From Thereva unica (lineage: Eukaryota; Arthropoda; Insecta; Diptera; Therevidae): a stretch of DNA of 64,000 nt. The stretch covers positions 68,693,922 to 68,757,921 of the forward strand of contig OX465282.1 of assembly GCA_949987705.1 (NCBI GenBank), written 5' to 3'. Shown piece after piece: positions 55,371 to 64,000 of this stretch. A program made the position numbers and the translations under genes. The notes below the pieces were generated by a model, which was not told the DNA's origin, made no database searches, and saw nothing but the letters and a program-made list of their open reading frames with translations. How positions within the stretch are numbered: position 1 is the stretch's first letter; every line of letters starts with the position of its first letter.

Positions 55371-55757
55371 TTTGGGGTTAGGACAGCAAAGAGAACGGAC
55401 GTGTGCTGTTCCGGTCCCTAAAAACGCGCCGACTCAAAAAAACAAAATACAAAACTGTTTAAAAAAGAGTGATAGTGTGAAATAGTGAAAAATTAAAACC
55501 AACAAAAAAGTGCACAAAAAAAAACACTAAAAAAAACAGTGACAAAAAAAAAACAACGAGCGCAGTCTAACGCGAAGGCCCATCACCCTTCACTAAACAC
55601 GACCGGACCGACGAACGGCGCAAGTAAGTACCCTTGCTCCCTACCCTCTCTAGCATCCCGGTCCTGCAGGTGCCGCGGCTAAAATCTGTCGGTCGATGAA
55701 ATTTGCCCCGTCTCAAAAGGCATAACACTTTGACGAGGACAAATTTTATTGACTCTG

Positions 55758-57812
55758 ATGGTTGCGGCAAATGTAATGCCGGGAAATATCCCCAAGAACG
55801 TGGCGATTGAGCCCGCGCAACCGAAGTCCCGTTACAAGTCAAGTTTTGGTATTGACTTTTGTAACATTCGTGGACTTCATGCGAATTTCTCTTTTGTTGA
55901 GTGCCACTTATCTAATTACAAACCCCCAATCTTCGCACTTAGTGAATCCCAAATATCATCCGATAATGACTTAGGTTATTACCAGGTGTCGGGGTACACT
56001 TTAGTGCATAATCTCTCCCCCCATAGGGGTATTGCCATTTATATTAGGGACGACGTGGCTTATTATAAAATAAATTCAAGCACGACTTCAGATTTTAATT
56101 ATCTTTGGATTAAAATCATTTTCCAAAGCCACGTCATATTCTTCTGCTTCCTATACAGAAGCCCTAACATAAGTAACGAAGCCTCCACTTCATCTTTTGA
56201 TACCATTTCCGAACAAATATCGGGATTTTTGTCGTCCAATCCTGAGTGTGAAATCATCGTTGCGGGTGATTTTAATGTTCACAACGTTAAAAGGCTGACT
56301 TACTCAAATGGCACCAGTATTTCTGGCAAGGACGTCGAGCTCTTTGCAGACATCAATAACTTGCATCAGATTGTGGATCATCCCACAAGAGTCCCTGATG
56401 TTTCTGATCAAGGTAGATATCTCCTTGATCTTTTTCTAACTTCTCATCCAGCGCGTTACTCCGTCGAAGTTGATTCACCTCTCGGCAATTCAGACCACTG
56501 CCTAATCAGCGCTAACTTCCCATTCGGATTTCCCACCCCTCCCAAACCAGTTCGAAGAACTGTATGGCATTATGGGAAGGCCAATTGGCTGGGGCTTATT
56601 AATTTTTTCCAGTCTACCGACTGGAATCTGTGTTTCCGGATTAGAAACGCCAACTCTGCCGCTATCCGTATCACCAGGATCATACAGGCAGGAATGCATT
56701 TGTTCATTCCCCATTATACCAAATCTGTGAAGCCTAGGCCCAACAGATGGTTTAATCGGGAGTGTATGAATGCAATCAAAACTAAAGAAGCCGCCTTCCG
56801 AGCTTACAAGAGCTTCCCGAGTGAATCGCTCCGTTTAGAGTACATACAACAAAGAAATTCTTGTAAAACCGCCATCAAGAAAGTCAAAACCTTATTTGAC
56901 AACAAATTGAGAAGTAAACTCCTAAATGCAACCTCCGGTAGCAAAAACTTCTGGTCCTTGGTAAGTTCCATCAAGAAGAATTTCACTACAACTTCAACCC
57001 GTTCCTTTATTCACAATGAGAAGGTAATAGCAGACAGCAAATCCAAGGCCAATTTATTAGCATCTATGTTCGCTTCGAATTCTTCTTTACCCGAAACTGA
57101 TGTGCTACCCCCTGTTTCCGAGCTTAACGCCCATTCAATGGGCAGGGTTTTTGTCAGGACTCGTGAGGTGTACAGGTGCCTCAAAAAGCTCAATGCCAAC
57201 AAATCCACTGAACCCGATAATATACCCCCTATCGTCTTAAAACAATGCGCCTCACCTTTGGCTAAACCTCTGCGCAAATTATTTTCCCTGTCATATTTCT
57301 CCGGAGTTTATCCCGACTCTTGGAAACTTGCCCATGTTCAGCCCATACCGAAAAAAGGTGATTCCAGCGATCCCTCCAACTACCGCCCAATAGCAATTAC
57401 TTCTATTCTCTCCAAAACCATGGAGACGATAATCAACAAAAAGCTTATGGGATATCTAGAATCCAATCTACTCATAAACGACAGACAGTATGGCTTCCGA
57501 CAAAAAAGATCCACTGGCGATCTTTTAGTCTGTCTCACAGAACACCTCAGCCGTAGTCTGCATGGATCCGGTGAGTCTAGTCTGGTTGCTCTGGATATCT
57601 CCAAGGCTTTCGATAGAGTTTGGCACTCAGCCCTGTTAGCTAACTCAAAGCTATTGGAGTTGACTCACTTCTACAGAAGTGGACTGAGAGTTTCCTTTCT
57701 GGCCGTTCAATCAAAGTGGTATTGGATGGCGTCAAATCCGCATCCCACCCGATCTCTGCGGGGGTCCCCCAGGGGTCAATTTTATCGCCGGCCCTATTTC
57801 TCATATTTATAA
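55758..57812 (+). pseudogene. LINE-beta copy 2 endonuclease and RT (first frame)
   Basis: ATG at 55758 (TTG/CTG codons upstream are less likely). Residues about 30-230: endonuclease (FCNIRGLHANFS, ALSESQIS, AGDFNVHN, GNSDHCLIS). Residues about 490-640: RT fingers and palm (GPIPKKG-like PIPKKGDSSDPSNYRPIAI, GFRQKRSTGDL, ALDISKAFDRVWH with the first catalytic Asp). Around 57650 the frame shifts by one base (CTATTGGAGTT); beyond that the frame to 57812 is meaningless and the real continuation is the next entry. Confidence 0.9.
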
Positions 57813-58756
57813 ATGACCTTCTTTCAATCCCCTCCAACCAACTTCTCAGCTTCGCTGACGACGGTACTCTACGTTACTCGTACAGCTTCGATACAAGACA
57901 GAATCATGGCAGATCCTGTCTTGATGATCGCGAACTAATGTCCAACTCTATTAATAACGACATTGAACTCATTCTAGAGTGGGGAAAGAAGAATCGTGTT
58001 GAATTCAACTCCGAAAAAACCAAGTACTGTCTCATATCCAAAAAGAAGCTCAACACCTCTCCACCCTTGAGAGTGGATGGAGTTCAACTAATGGCCGACC
58101 CATCCTTACACATCTTAGGCGTGACATTAGCCAAAGACTTGCGATGGAATGACCACATATTCCAAATCGCCAAACGAGCATCCCAGTGCTTGGGATTTCT
58201 TAAGAGGTGCAAGTTCCTCCTCCAGCCATCGGCCCGTGCTGTTATTTATAAATCCTACATTCGGCCTCTCCTCGAATATAACTCCCTCGTTTGGGGCGGC
58301 GCCCCAATAACCACCTTGGCATGGTTAGATAAGGTGCAAAAAAGGGCACTCAAGTTAATTGATGACGACACCGCCTGCTCCACCATCGACCCCTTGAGCC
58401 ACCGTAGGAATGTAGCAGCACTGACAAAATTCTATCGCTACTATCATAGTGACTGTTCCTCCGAGTTAAACGCTTTCCTGCCTCCACGGCAATCTTATAC
58501 CCGCAACACCAGATTAGCCCACTCGTCTCATTCCCTTCACCTGCAACTACCCCTTTCACGCACTCAACAAGACATGAATTCGTTTGTTAATAGAACAACT
58601 CGACTGTGGAATAACCTCTCGCAGTCAGTATTTCCGAGCTCCTATAACATCCAAGAGTTCAAACGCAGGGTTCATCACCACCTTCTTCAATACCCCCCGT
58701 ACCTTTTAACCCTTAACCTATACCCCCCCCCCCCCTTCTTTCCTCCCCCGTACTAA
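57655..58756 (+). pseudogene. LINE-beta copy 2 RT, second frame to stop
   Basis: Reads GVDSLLQKWTESFLSGRSIK from about 57655, then ISAGVPQGSILSPALFLIFI, LLSFADDGTLRYSYSF with the FADD catalytic box, WGKKNRVEF, TLAKDLRWNDHIF, YKSYIRPLLEYNSLVWGGAP and a C-terminal domain ending at 58754. With the frameshift repaired the protein would be about 1,000 residues. Copy 1 has the same one-base loss at about 59716. Confidence 0.9.
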
Positions 58757-59061
58757 GCTTACTGCTAGACATTGCACCATGACGTGAAAAATGACATGAC
58801 GGACTAGTAGTACAAAGGGTGACTCCTGAGCTTAGCACTGCCACATAAAAAAAAAACCCCTGCGCAAATTATTTTCAATGTCATATTTCTCCGGAGTTTA
58901 TCCCGACTCTTGGAAACTTGCCCATGTTCAGCCCATACCGAAAAAAGGTGACTCCAGCCTTCCCTCTCCAATTACCGCCCAATAGCAATTACTTCTATTC
59001 TCTCCAAAACCATGGAGACGATAATCAACAAAAAGCTTATGGGATATCTAGAATCCAATCT

Positions 59062-59527
59062 TTTTTTTTTTTTTATGTGAAAGACTAGAGTCACAGGAAA
59101 CGCCCTTTATACTGTGTCGACAATCTATTTTCTTCATATAGAGTGCAATGTCGAACAGCAGCTCTAGTCGGGGAAGAAAGGAACTGTCACAACCTACCAG
59201 CGATATTTTTCAGTCCACCTACTCCCAACCATTACTGGCGACTTTGTCATCGGGGCATCGAGAAACAACTCGCTGGAGTGTTATGCCTCCTGAAACGAGT
59301 TGAATCTCATCAACCAACCGATGACATGCGCTTTGGTGAAGCGGGGAAGGGCTAAGGAAGGCTATGACAGAAGGAATCAGGAATGTAAAGAGGGAAGAAG
59401 AAAGAAGGAAAGTTATGTAGGTGGGAAAGTGGAAAAGGCGAAGGACCGTGGGGCTGGCCGGGATTCGAACCCGGGACCTCTGGGATAGTAGCCAGACGCC
59501 TTACTCCCTAGGCTACCGAGGCCCCCA
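59062..59527 (-). mobile_element. tRNA-derived SINE inserted in LINE-beta copy 1
   Basis: T-run at 59061-59074 (A-tail on the minus strand) and, at the other end, a tRNA-like head: minus-strand GGGGCCTCGGTAGCCTAGGG with an A-box-like TAGCCTAGGGAG and a perfect B box GGTTCGAATCC inside CCCGGGTTCGAATCCCGG. Target AATCT lies on both sides (59057-59061, 59528-59532). The 390-bp body is not related to any LINE here. Pol III would transcribe it from the A and B boxes. It is not a functional tRNA gene. Confidence 0.85.
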
Positions 59528-60780
59528 AATCTACTCATAAACGACAGACAGTATGGCTTCCGACAAAAAAGATCCACTGGCGATCTTTTAGTTTGTCTCA
59601 CAGAACACCTCAGCCGTAGTCTGCATGGATCCGGTGAGTCTAGTCTGGTTGCTCTGGATATCTCCAAGGCTTTCGATAGAGTTTGGCACTCAGCCCTGTT
59701 AGCTAACTCAAAGCTATTGGAGTTGACTCACTTCTACAGAAGTGGATTGAGAGTTTCTATTCTGGCCGTTCAATCAAAGTGGTATTGGATGGCGTCAAAT
59801 CCGCATCCCACTCGATCTCTGCGGGGGTCCCCCAGGGGTCAATTTTATCACCGGCCCTATTTCTCATATTTATAAATGACCTTCTTCCAATCCCCTCCAA
59901 CCCACTTCTAAGCTTCGCTGACGACGGTACTCTACGTTACTCGTACAGCTTCGATACAAGACAGACTCATGGCAGATCCTGTCTTGATGATCGCGAACTA
60001 ATGTCCAACTCTATTAAAAACGACATTGAACTCATTCTAGAATGGGGAAAGAAGTATCGTGTTGAATTCAACTCCGACAAAACCAAGTACTGTCTTATCC
60101 CCAAAAAGAAGCTCAACACCTCCCCGCCCTTGAGAGTGGATGGAGTTCAACTAATGGCCGACCCATCCTTACACATCTTAGGCGTGACATTAGCCAAACA
60201 CTTGCGATGGAATGACCACATATTCTAAATCGCCAAACAAGCATCCTAGTGCTTGGGATTTCTTAAGAGGTGCAGGTTCCTCCTCCAGCCATCGGCCCGT
60301 GCTGTTATTTATAAATCCTACATTCGGCCTCTCCTCGAATATAACTCCCTCATTTGGGGCGGCGCCCCAATAACCACCTTGGCATGGTTAGATAAGGTGC
60401 AAAAAAGGGCACTCAAGTTAATTGATGACGACACCGCCTGCTCCACCATCGACCCCTTGAGCCATCGTAGGAATGTAGCAGCACTGACAAAATTTTATCG
60501 CTACTATCATAGTGACTGTTTTTCCGAGTTAAACGCTCTCCTGCCTCCACGGCAATCTTATACCCGCAACACCAAATTAGCCCACTCGTCTCATTCCCTT
60601 CACCTGCAACTACCCCTTTCACGCACTCAACAAGACATGAATTCGTTTGTTAATAGAACAACTCGACTGTGGAATAACCTCTCGCAGTCAGTATTTCCGA
60701 GCTCCTACAACATCCAAGAGTTCAAACGCAGGGCTCATCACCACCTTCTTCAATACCCCCCCCCCCCCCGTACCTTTTAA
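59528..60780 (+). pseudogene. LINE-beta copy 1, RT end
   Basis: Continues from the SINE with RQYGFRQKRSTGDL, then (other frame, same 1-base loss as copy 2) GVPQGSILSPALF and FADDGTLRYSYSF (59779-60228), a stop at 60226, further stops near 60247 and the C-terminal domain (60253-60780). Differs from copy 2 by a few percent. Confidence 0.88.
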
Positions 60781-60914
60781 CCCTTAACCTATACCCCCAC
60801 CCCTCCCTCGTACTGAGCTTACTGCTAGACATTGCACCATGACGTGACAAATGACATGACGGACTAGTAGTACAAAGGGTGACTCCTGAGCTTAGCACTG
60901 CCACATAAAAAAAA

Positions 60915-62095
60915 GTAGCATTTTTTGCAAACAAGATTATTATACCGGCAAAATTTAGATCTGTAACCCATACTAAGGCATCGAAAACACATGCCATTTT
61001 TTCTAAGCAATTCTTTCTTGCTTTCTATCGTCAACATTCCATCATCGCAATCCCTTGTAGCGTGTTCCTTTGATTTGCAAAACTCGTTCGTTGTTATCAA
61101 ACCAGCAGCTGTAGTAGGAGCATGTCTCGTTCTAGAAGCGTGTACTGGCTTCGTAGTTTCAGTCACTCCAGCCCGTTCTAACGATTCGACTTCGCATTTT
61201 AAAAATTTTAGGATGCTTTGTAATTCGGCATCACCCCTAGACAATACGGAACTAGAAACGGCTGATTCTGATACAGCTTTATGATCATCAAAATTCTGTG
61301 ATACAAATTTTTGTTCTTCTTTGTCATGCAGGCGATGATTCTCAATTCTCAGTTCGATCGGAAAAGCTTTGAGGAGGATTGTTTTTAGCATTATGCTATA
61401 ATGCGCTGTGGGAACATTCAATGCTTTCAGTGATCGTGTACCTGATACTACATTGTTGTAAAGGCGGCGAAGTCTAGCAATGTCGTTTCTGCTATGGAGA
61501 TGAGGTAGTGCCATTAGCTGCTGCACAGTCATATCAATTAATTTTTCAGGTTTTCCATATTCTTCTTGCAGGAGGCTGATAGCACTATCGTAGCATTCGT
61601 CTGACGGCGTAAATCCTTCGATCGTTTTTTCTTCAGCTCCCATAAGAACGGTCTGCAGATAATGGAATTTTTCTACACTGGAAAGATTTCGATTTTCATG
61701 TACAGCAGTGCGGAATTGTTGCCAAAATGAAATCCATTCTTTATGATCTCCTGAAAACTTTTTAAGTTTCAGACGTTCTAATTTTGGGCAGATTTCTTTT
61801 GTTGGCAATAATTTAGATTCTGATGCGGTGGGTATTCCATGAAGTTTATTGTGCACTTTATTTAATCGCACTTTAATGCGGCTAATAACGTTGAACTCGT
61901 TAGTAACGCTGCACAAACTTCATGCGCCGTGGCTAAACGTTGTAAATATGATTGTAATTCTTCTTCTATGTTATCAAAATCAGCACTTTCATTATTAATC
62001 TGTGAATCTGGGCTTTTTAGGAAATCGAGCGCGGCTTTAGAAAGGCGCGTTATTTGACCACGATAAGAAGCATGTGCAGTCGATTCTAAGCTCAT
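60915..62095 (-). pseudogene. BEL gag (DUF1759 type with zinc knuckle)
   Basis: Minus-strand ATG at 62095 (MSLESTAHAS). After a frameshift near 61915 the frame continues with LKLKKFSGDHKEWISFWQQF, LSSVEKFHYLQTVLMGAEE, EYGKPEKLIDMTVQQLMALP, FPIELRIENHRL and a knuckle CFRCLSMGYRSKFC. The FSGD..W..FW..F and KF.YL blocks identify BEL/Pao Gag. The knuckle has Tyr for the usual His. LINE-beta copy 1 interrupts it at 60914, so the second knuckle and the link to the protease are missing. Confidence 0.9.
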
Positions 62096-62176
62096 TGTCC
62101 GTTTGAGCCCGAAAAATTGCACCCACGTTAGGAATCGATATATGTATTCTCGCGATCGTTATTAATTAAGGCAAGA

Positions 62177-62198
62177 GTTCCCGGGTTTCGGCACCAAA
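62177..62198 (-). other. Primer binding site of the BEL element
   Basis: Minus-strand TTTGGTGCCGAAACCCGGGA directly follows the 5' LTR. TGGTGCCGAAACCCGGGA has the form of a tRNA 3'-end complement. The exact tRNA is not assigned. Confidence 0.7.
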
Positions 62199-62448
62199 TA
62201 TTAAAAATACATATCTGCAAGAGAACCGGACGTTACTCTAAATTTCAGAAGACCTTATCGTTGTTTCTTTAATTCACGAGAACTTTATTCGTTAAGGTTA
62301 TAGTTCAGACTAAACTTAACAATAATCAATTGTTTTTAGGTAACTGAACATAGAAGGCGTAGTATTTGCATATATTTATAGTTATGTTAGTAAATGCAAT
62401 TATATTTATTGTTTTAGTATTGAGTATTGATTTATTTAATTTACAACA
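62199..62448 (-). repeat. 5' LTR of the BEL element
   Basis: 250 bp, TATTAAAAATACATATCTGC...TTTACAACA on the plus strand, full-length version of the deleted LTR at 27442-27582. GTAAT follows at 62449. Confidence 0.9.
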
Positions 62449-63478
62449 GTAATCAAAGGTACAATGGGATTGGATGCTGGAAAAGTAGAAGTTCCACAGT
62501 GTGACAGGGAAAATGAGGGAAAATGATCAGTTTACCTTTCACAAAAAGAAAATCACCAAGTAGTGAGCTGTTAAAGATTGTTCATTTGGATGTTGTTGGC
62601 AAAACTCGAGCGCATCACTAAATGGAGCTAATAGTCCAGTCAAATTAGAGGTTTGACTGGAAGATAATTCGGAAGTTGCTGAAAATTGGAAAAGCCCTTA
62701 AAAACATTATTATACATAAACTGATATTTTATAAGGGATTGAAGAATTTAGGGTTAACTCCAACCATTGGTTGAGCCATGTCTCTATTATGCTCACAGCA
62801 GTTATGATGTCCTCTCTTCGTTCTATATGTGCATGACATTTTAATTACATCTAAAAATGATAATTGGATAGAGAAAGTTAAAAGAGGACTTGCAGCTAAG
62901 CTCGAAGTTAAGGATCTAGGATTAGCAAAATTCTGCTTAGGACTTGAAATTAATCAATCCAGAACTAAAATATCGATAAAAGAAAGAAGTTTTATCCTAG
63001 ATATCATACAACGGTTTGGAATGAGTAAATGTAATTCCGTTTCTACACCGTCAGAATTGAAGTTTTACGGATCCATTAATGATGACAAAAGTGATAACTC
63101 GTATGAGAGGTTCCCATATCGTGTGCCTTAAGAGGTGGCATATTGTTAAGGGAAAGAGAGTTTTAAGATATCTGGTTGGAGCTAAAGATTTAGGACTTAT
63201 TTATAGTAAACCAAATGATGCAGTCGTCCGATATTCGGATGCTGATTGGGGATGATTGCTTTACTTTAAGTAAAGCAGCTACATATATCTTGGAGATCGC
63301 AAAAACAACAAAGAGTTGCTTTATCAACCACAGAGGCGGAGAATGTAAGTTTATCTGTGAAGCTCTTAAGGAAGCAATACATTTGAGAAGCTTATTGGCA
63401 GAGATTGGTATGGAGAAACTCAGTAAGATTACAATTTTTACTGATAATAGATGTACTGAATGCATACACTTATAGAAA
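62449..63478 (+). pseudogene. Copia element, right part (integrase start, RT, RNase H remnants)
   Basis: Continues the copia frame after the GTAAT duplication: IKGTMGLDAGKVEVPQCD, then LPFTKRKSPSSELL and HLDVVGKTRA (integrase start, several frames). A large deletion follows. From 62829: VHDILITSKN (copia RT motif V-DD region, first Asp of the pair lost), VKDLGLAKFCLGLEI, KERSFILDIIQRFGM, then YLVGAKDLGLIYSKPNDAVV, YSDADWG and EALKEAIHLRSLLAEIGM of RNase H. Catalytic TE..YMALS is degraded. Confidence 0.82.
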
Positions 63479-63518
63479 AATTGTCTTGATTCCAGCAATT
63501 CCATAGTCTTCGTTTCAT

Positions 63519-63812
63519 TTTTTTGTTTTATGTGACAGTCTAAGCTCAGGTGTCACCCTTTGTACTACTAGTACGTCATGTCGTTTAAGTCATGGTGCAA
63601 TGTCCAGTAGTAAGCTTAGCTCGAAAGATAGAGAGAAGGACATAATAGGTTTGGGGGAGTCAAGGGGGTGTTGCAAAAAGTGGCGATGAACCTTGCACTT
63701 GAACTCCTGGATGTTGTATGAGTTCGGGAATACTGTCTTTGGAAGGTTGTTCCACAGACGAGTTGTTCTTGCTATAAACGAATTTGAGTTAAAACATTTT
63801 TCAATCGTAACA
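63519..63812 (-). pseudogene. LINE-beta relative, 3' end, antisense
   Basis: T-rich run at 63519-63526 (A-tail), GTCACCCTTTGTACTACTAG (as in the LINE-beta 3' UTR inverted), the GGTGCAATGTCCAGTAGTAA block and, further right, the inverse of the coding end (TTGTTCCACAGACGAGTTGT, matching NRTTRLWNNL). Diverged from copies 1 and 2. Confidence 0.75.
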
Positions 63813-63828
63813 TGAGAATGCTGTCTCA

Positions 63829-64000
63829 GAGTAAGGCACTAGAAATTCTTGAGCCAAGCAATTGTATTTCTACTTTTCGACCAAGATATGACTTTTTCGA
63901 AATAAGATTTTTTAATTTTTTACTCAAGAAAGTAAATATTTTTTATTCAAAACAAAATTTGTATTAAATAAAGACACGATGAAGTTTCAATTCGAAAATA
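63829..64000 (+). repeat. Dispersed repeat, counterpart of 25935-26119
   Basis: Begins near GGCACTAGAAATTCTTGAGC and runs off the window. Inverted relative to 25935-26119. Function unknown. Confidence 0.75.

Larger units (their letters stand above)
55371..58853 (+). mobile_element. LINE-beta copy 2, near full length
   Basis: Inserted in copy 1 with AAACC at both ends (55366-55370, 58854-58858). 5' UTR 55371-55757 with A-rich and GC-rich parts, an endonuclease-RT ORF, a 3' UTR with TGACATGACGGACTAGTAGT and an A-tail. No separate ORF1 (gag) is visible, so either the 5' end is still truncated or the family lacks it. Type: Jockey/CR1-like by RT blocks; the clade is not certain. Confidence 0.9.
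52018..60912 (+). mobile_element. LINE-beta copy 1, split by three insertions
   Basis: Pieces 52018-52863, 54739-55370, 58854-59061 and 59528-60912 line up end to end with LINE-beta copy 2, ending in CACATAAAAAAAA. Insertions: 52864-54738 (duplication AGTC), LINE-beta copy 2 (AAACC) and a SINE (AATCT). The 3' end abuts BEL gag at about 60914 and the 5' end is truncated within the coding start. No target duplication was found for the whole, because its left flank is not BEL. Confidence 0.88.
27442..62448 (-). mobile_element. BEL/Pao LTR retrotransposon spread over 35 kb by nested insertions
   Basis: The sequence GTAAT occurs at 27437-27441 and 62449-62453, just outside LTRs that start TATTAAAAATA and end TTTACAACA on the plus strand. 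Joining the copia halves at this 5-bp duplication restores the copia frame. On the minus strand the BEL parts come in the right order: LTR, PBS, gag (62095-60915), protease region (40690-40400, 38062-37620), RT and RNase H (37592-36196), linker and integrase (36168-34306), C-terminal domain (34248-33995, 27740-27583), LTR. Everything between is later insertion. Multiple frameshifts show it is dead. Confidence 0.9.

Noticed and set aside
59455..59527. A functional tRNA gene on the minus strand
   Set aside because: The A and B boxes are present but the acceptor and anticodon arms do not pair convincingly, and the sequence continues into a 390-bp body with an A-tail and target duplication: a SINE.
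58350..60622. Minus-strand 69-codon ORFs repeated at 58350-58559 and 60413-60622
   Set aside because: Antisense shadows of the LINE-beta C-terminal domain, repeated because the LINE is present twice.

Overview
This is an AT-rich eukaryotic (probably insect, perhaps dipteran) intergenic or heterochromatin-like window built almost entirely of transposable elements. I see no intact single-copy host gene, rRNA gene, functional tRNA gene, operon or CRISPR array. The arthropod reading rests on element types: BEL/Pao, CsRn1-like Ty3/gypsy, copia, Tc1-mariner, foldback elements, a Helitron-like element with a TCTG microsatellite, and TATATG-type microsatellites.

Layout, left side. 1-2339: two LINE fragments. 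2412-6518: a foldback-type element whose arms carry five versus three exact 146-bp monomers. 6560-7078: small inverted-repeat elements. 7536-12522: a minus-strand CsRn1-like LTR retrotransposon (391-bp LTRs, GTAC target duplication) whose gag is fused by deletion to the middle of its reverse transcriptase. 13420-16766: a DNA transposon with 33-bp TIRs and a singly frameshifted DDE-type transposase. 17356-18164: a hAT-type MITE. 18578-20634: LINE relic and unrecognised sequence. 20635-24772: element A, a long-TIR (about 580 bp) element encoding a PIN/FEN1-like protein and carrying a BEL-like element whose LTRs form a 940-bp palindrome.

Layout, right side. 27085-63478 is one deep nest. A plus-strand copia relic is split, with a GTAAT duplication, by a minus-strand BEL/Pao element whose two LTRs are 34.6 kb apart (27442-27582 and 62199-62448). 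The BEL body was then filled by later insertions: LINE-alpha copy 2, whose (TA)n tract took a 4-kb DNA transposon, a mariner and a MITE; a foldback MITE in the integrase region; a TIR MITE, a DNA-transposase remnant and a LINE RNase H fragment; element B, a 10.5-kb long-TIR element with a second PIN/FEN1-like gene whose last intron holds a Helitron-like element with 22 satellite monomers; and LINE-beta copy 1, itself holding a 1.9-kb insertion with a serine-protease-homologue-like ORF, a near full-length LINE-beta copy 2 and a tRNA-derived SINE.

The genes do not form a pathway. Their relations are those of host and invader, and the target duplications let the order of insertion be read. The least familiar content is the PIN/FEN1-like protein family found at three places inside two long-TIR elements that show no recognisable DDE transposase.
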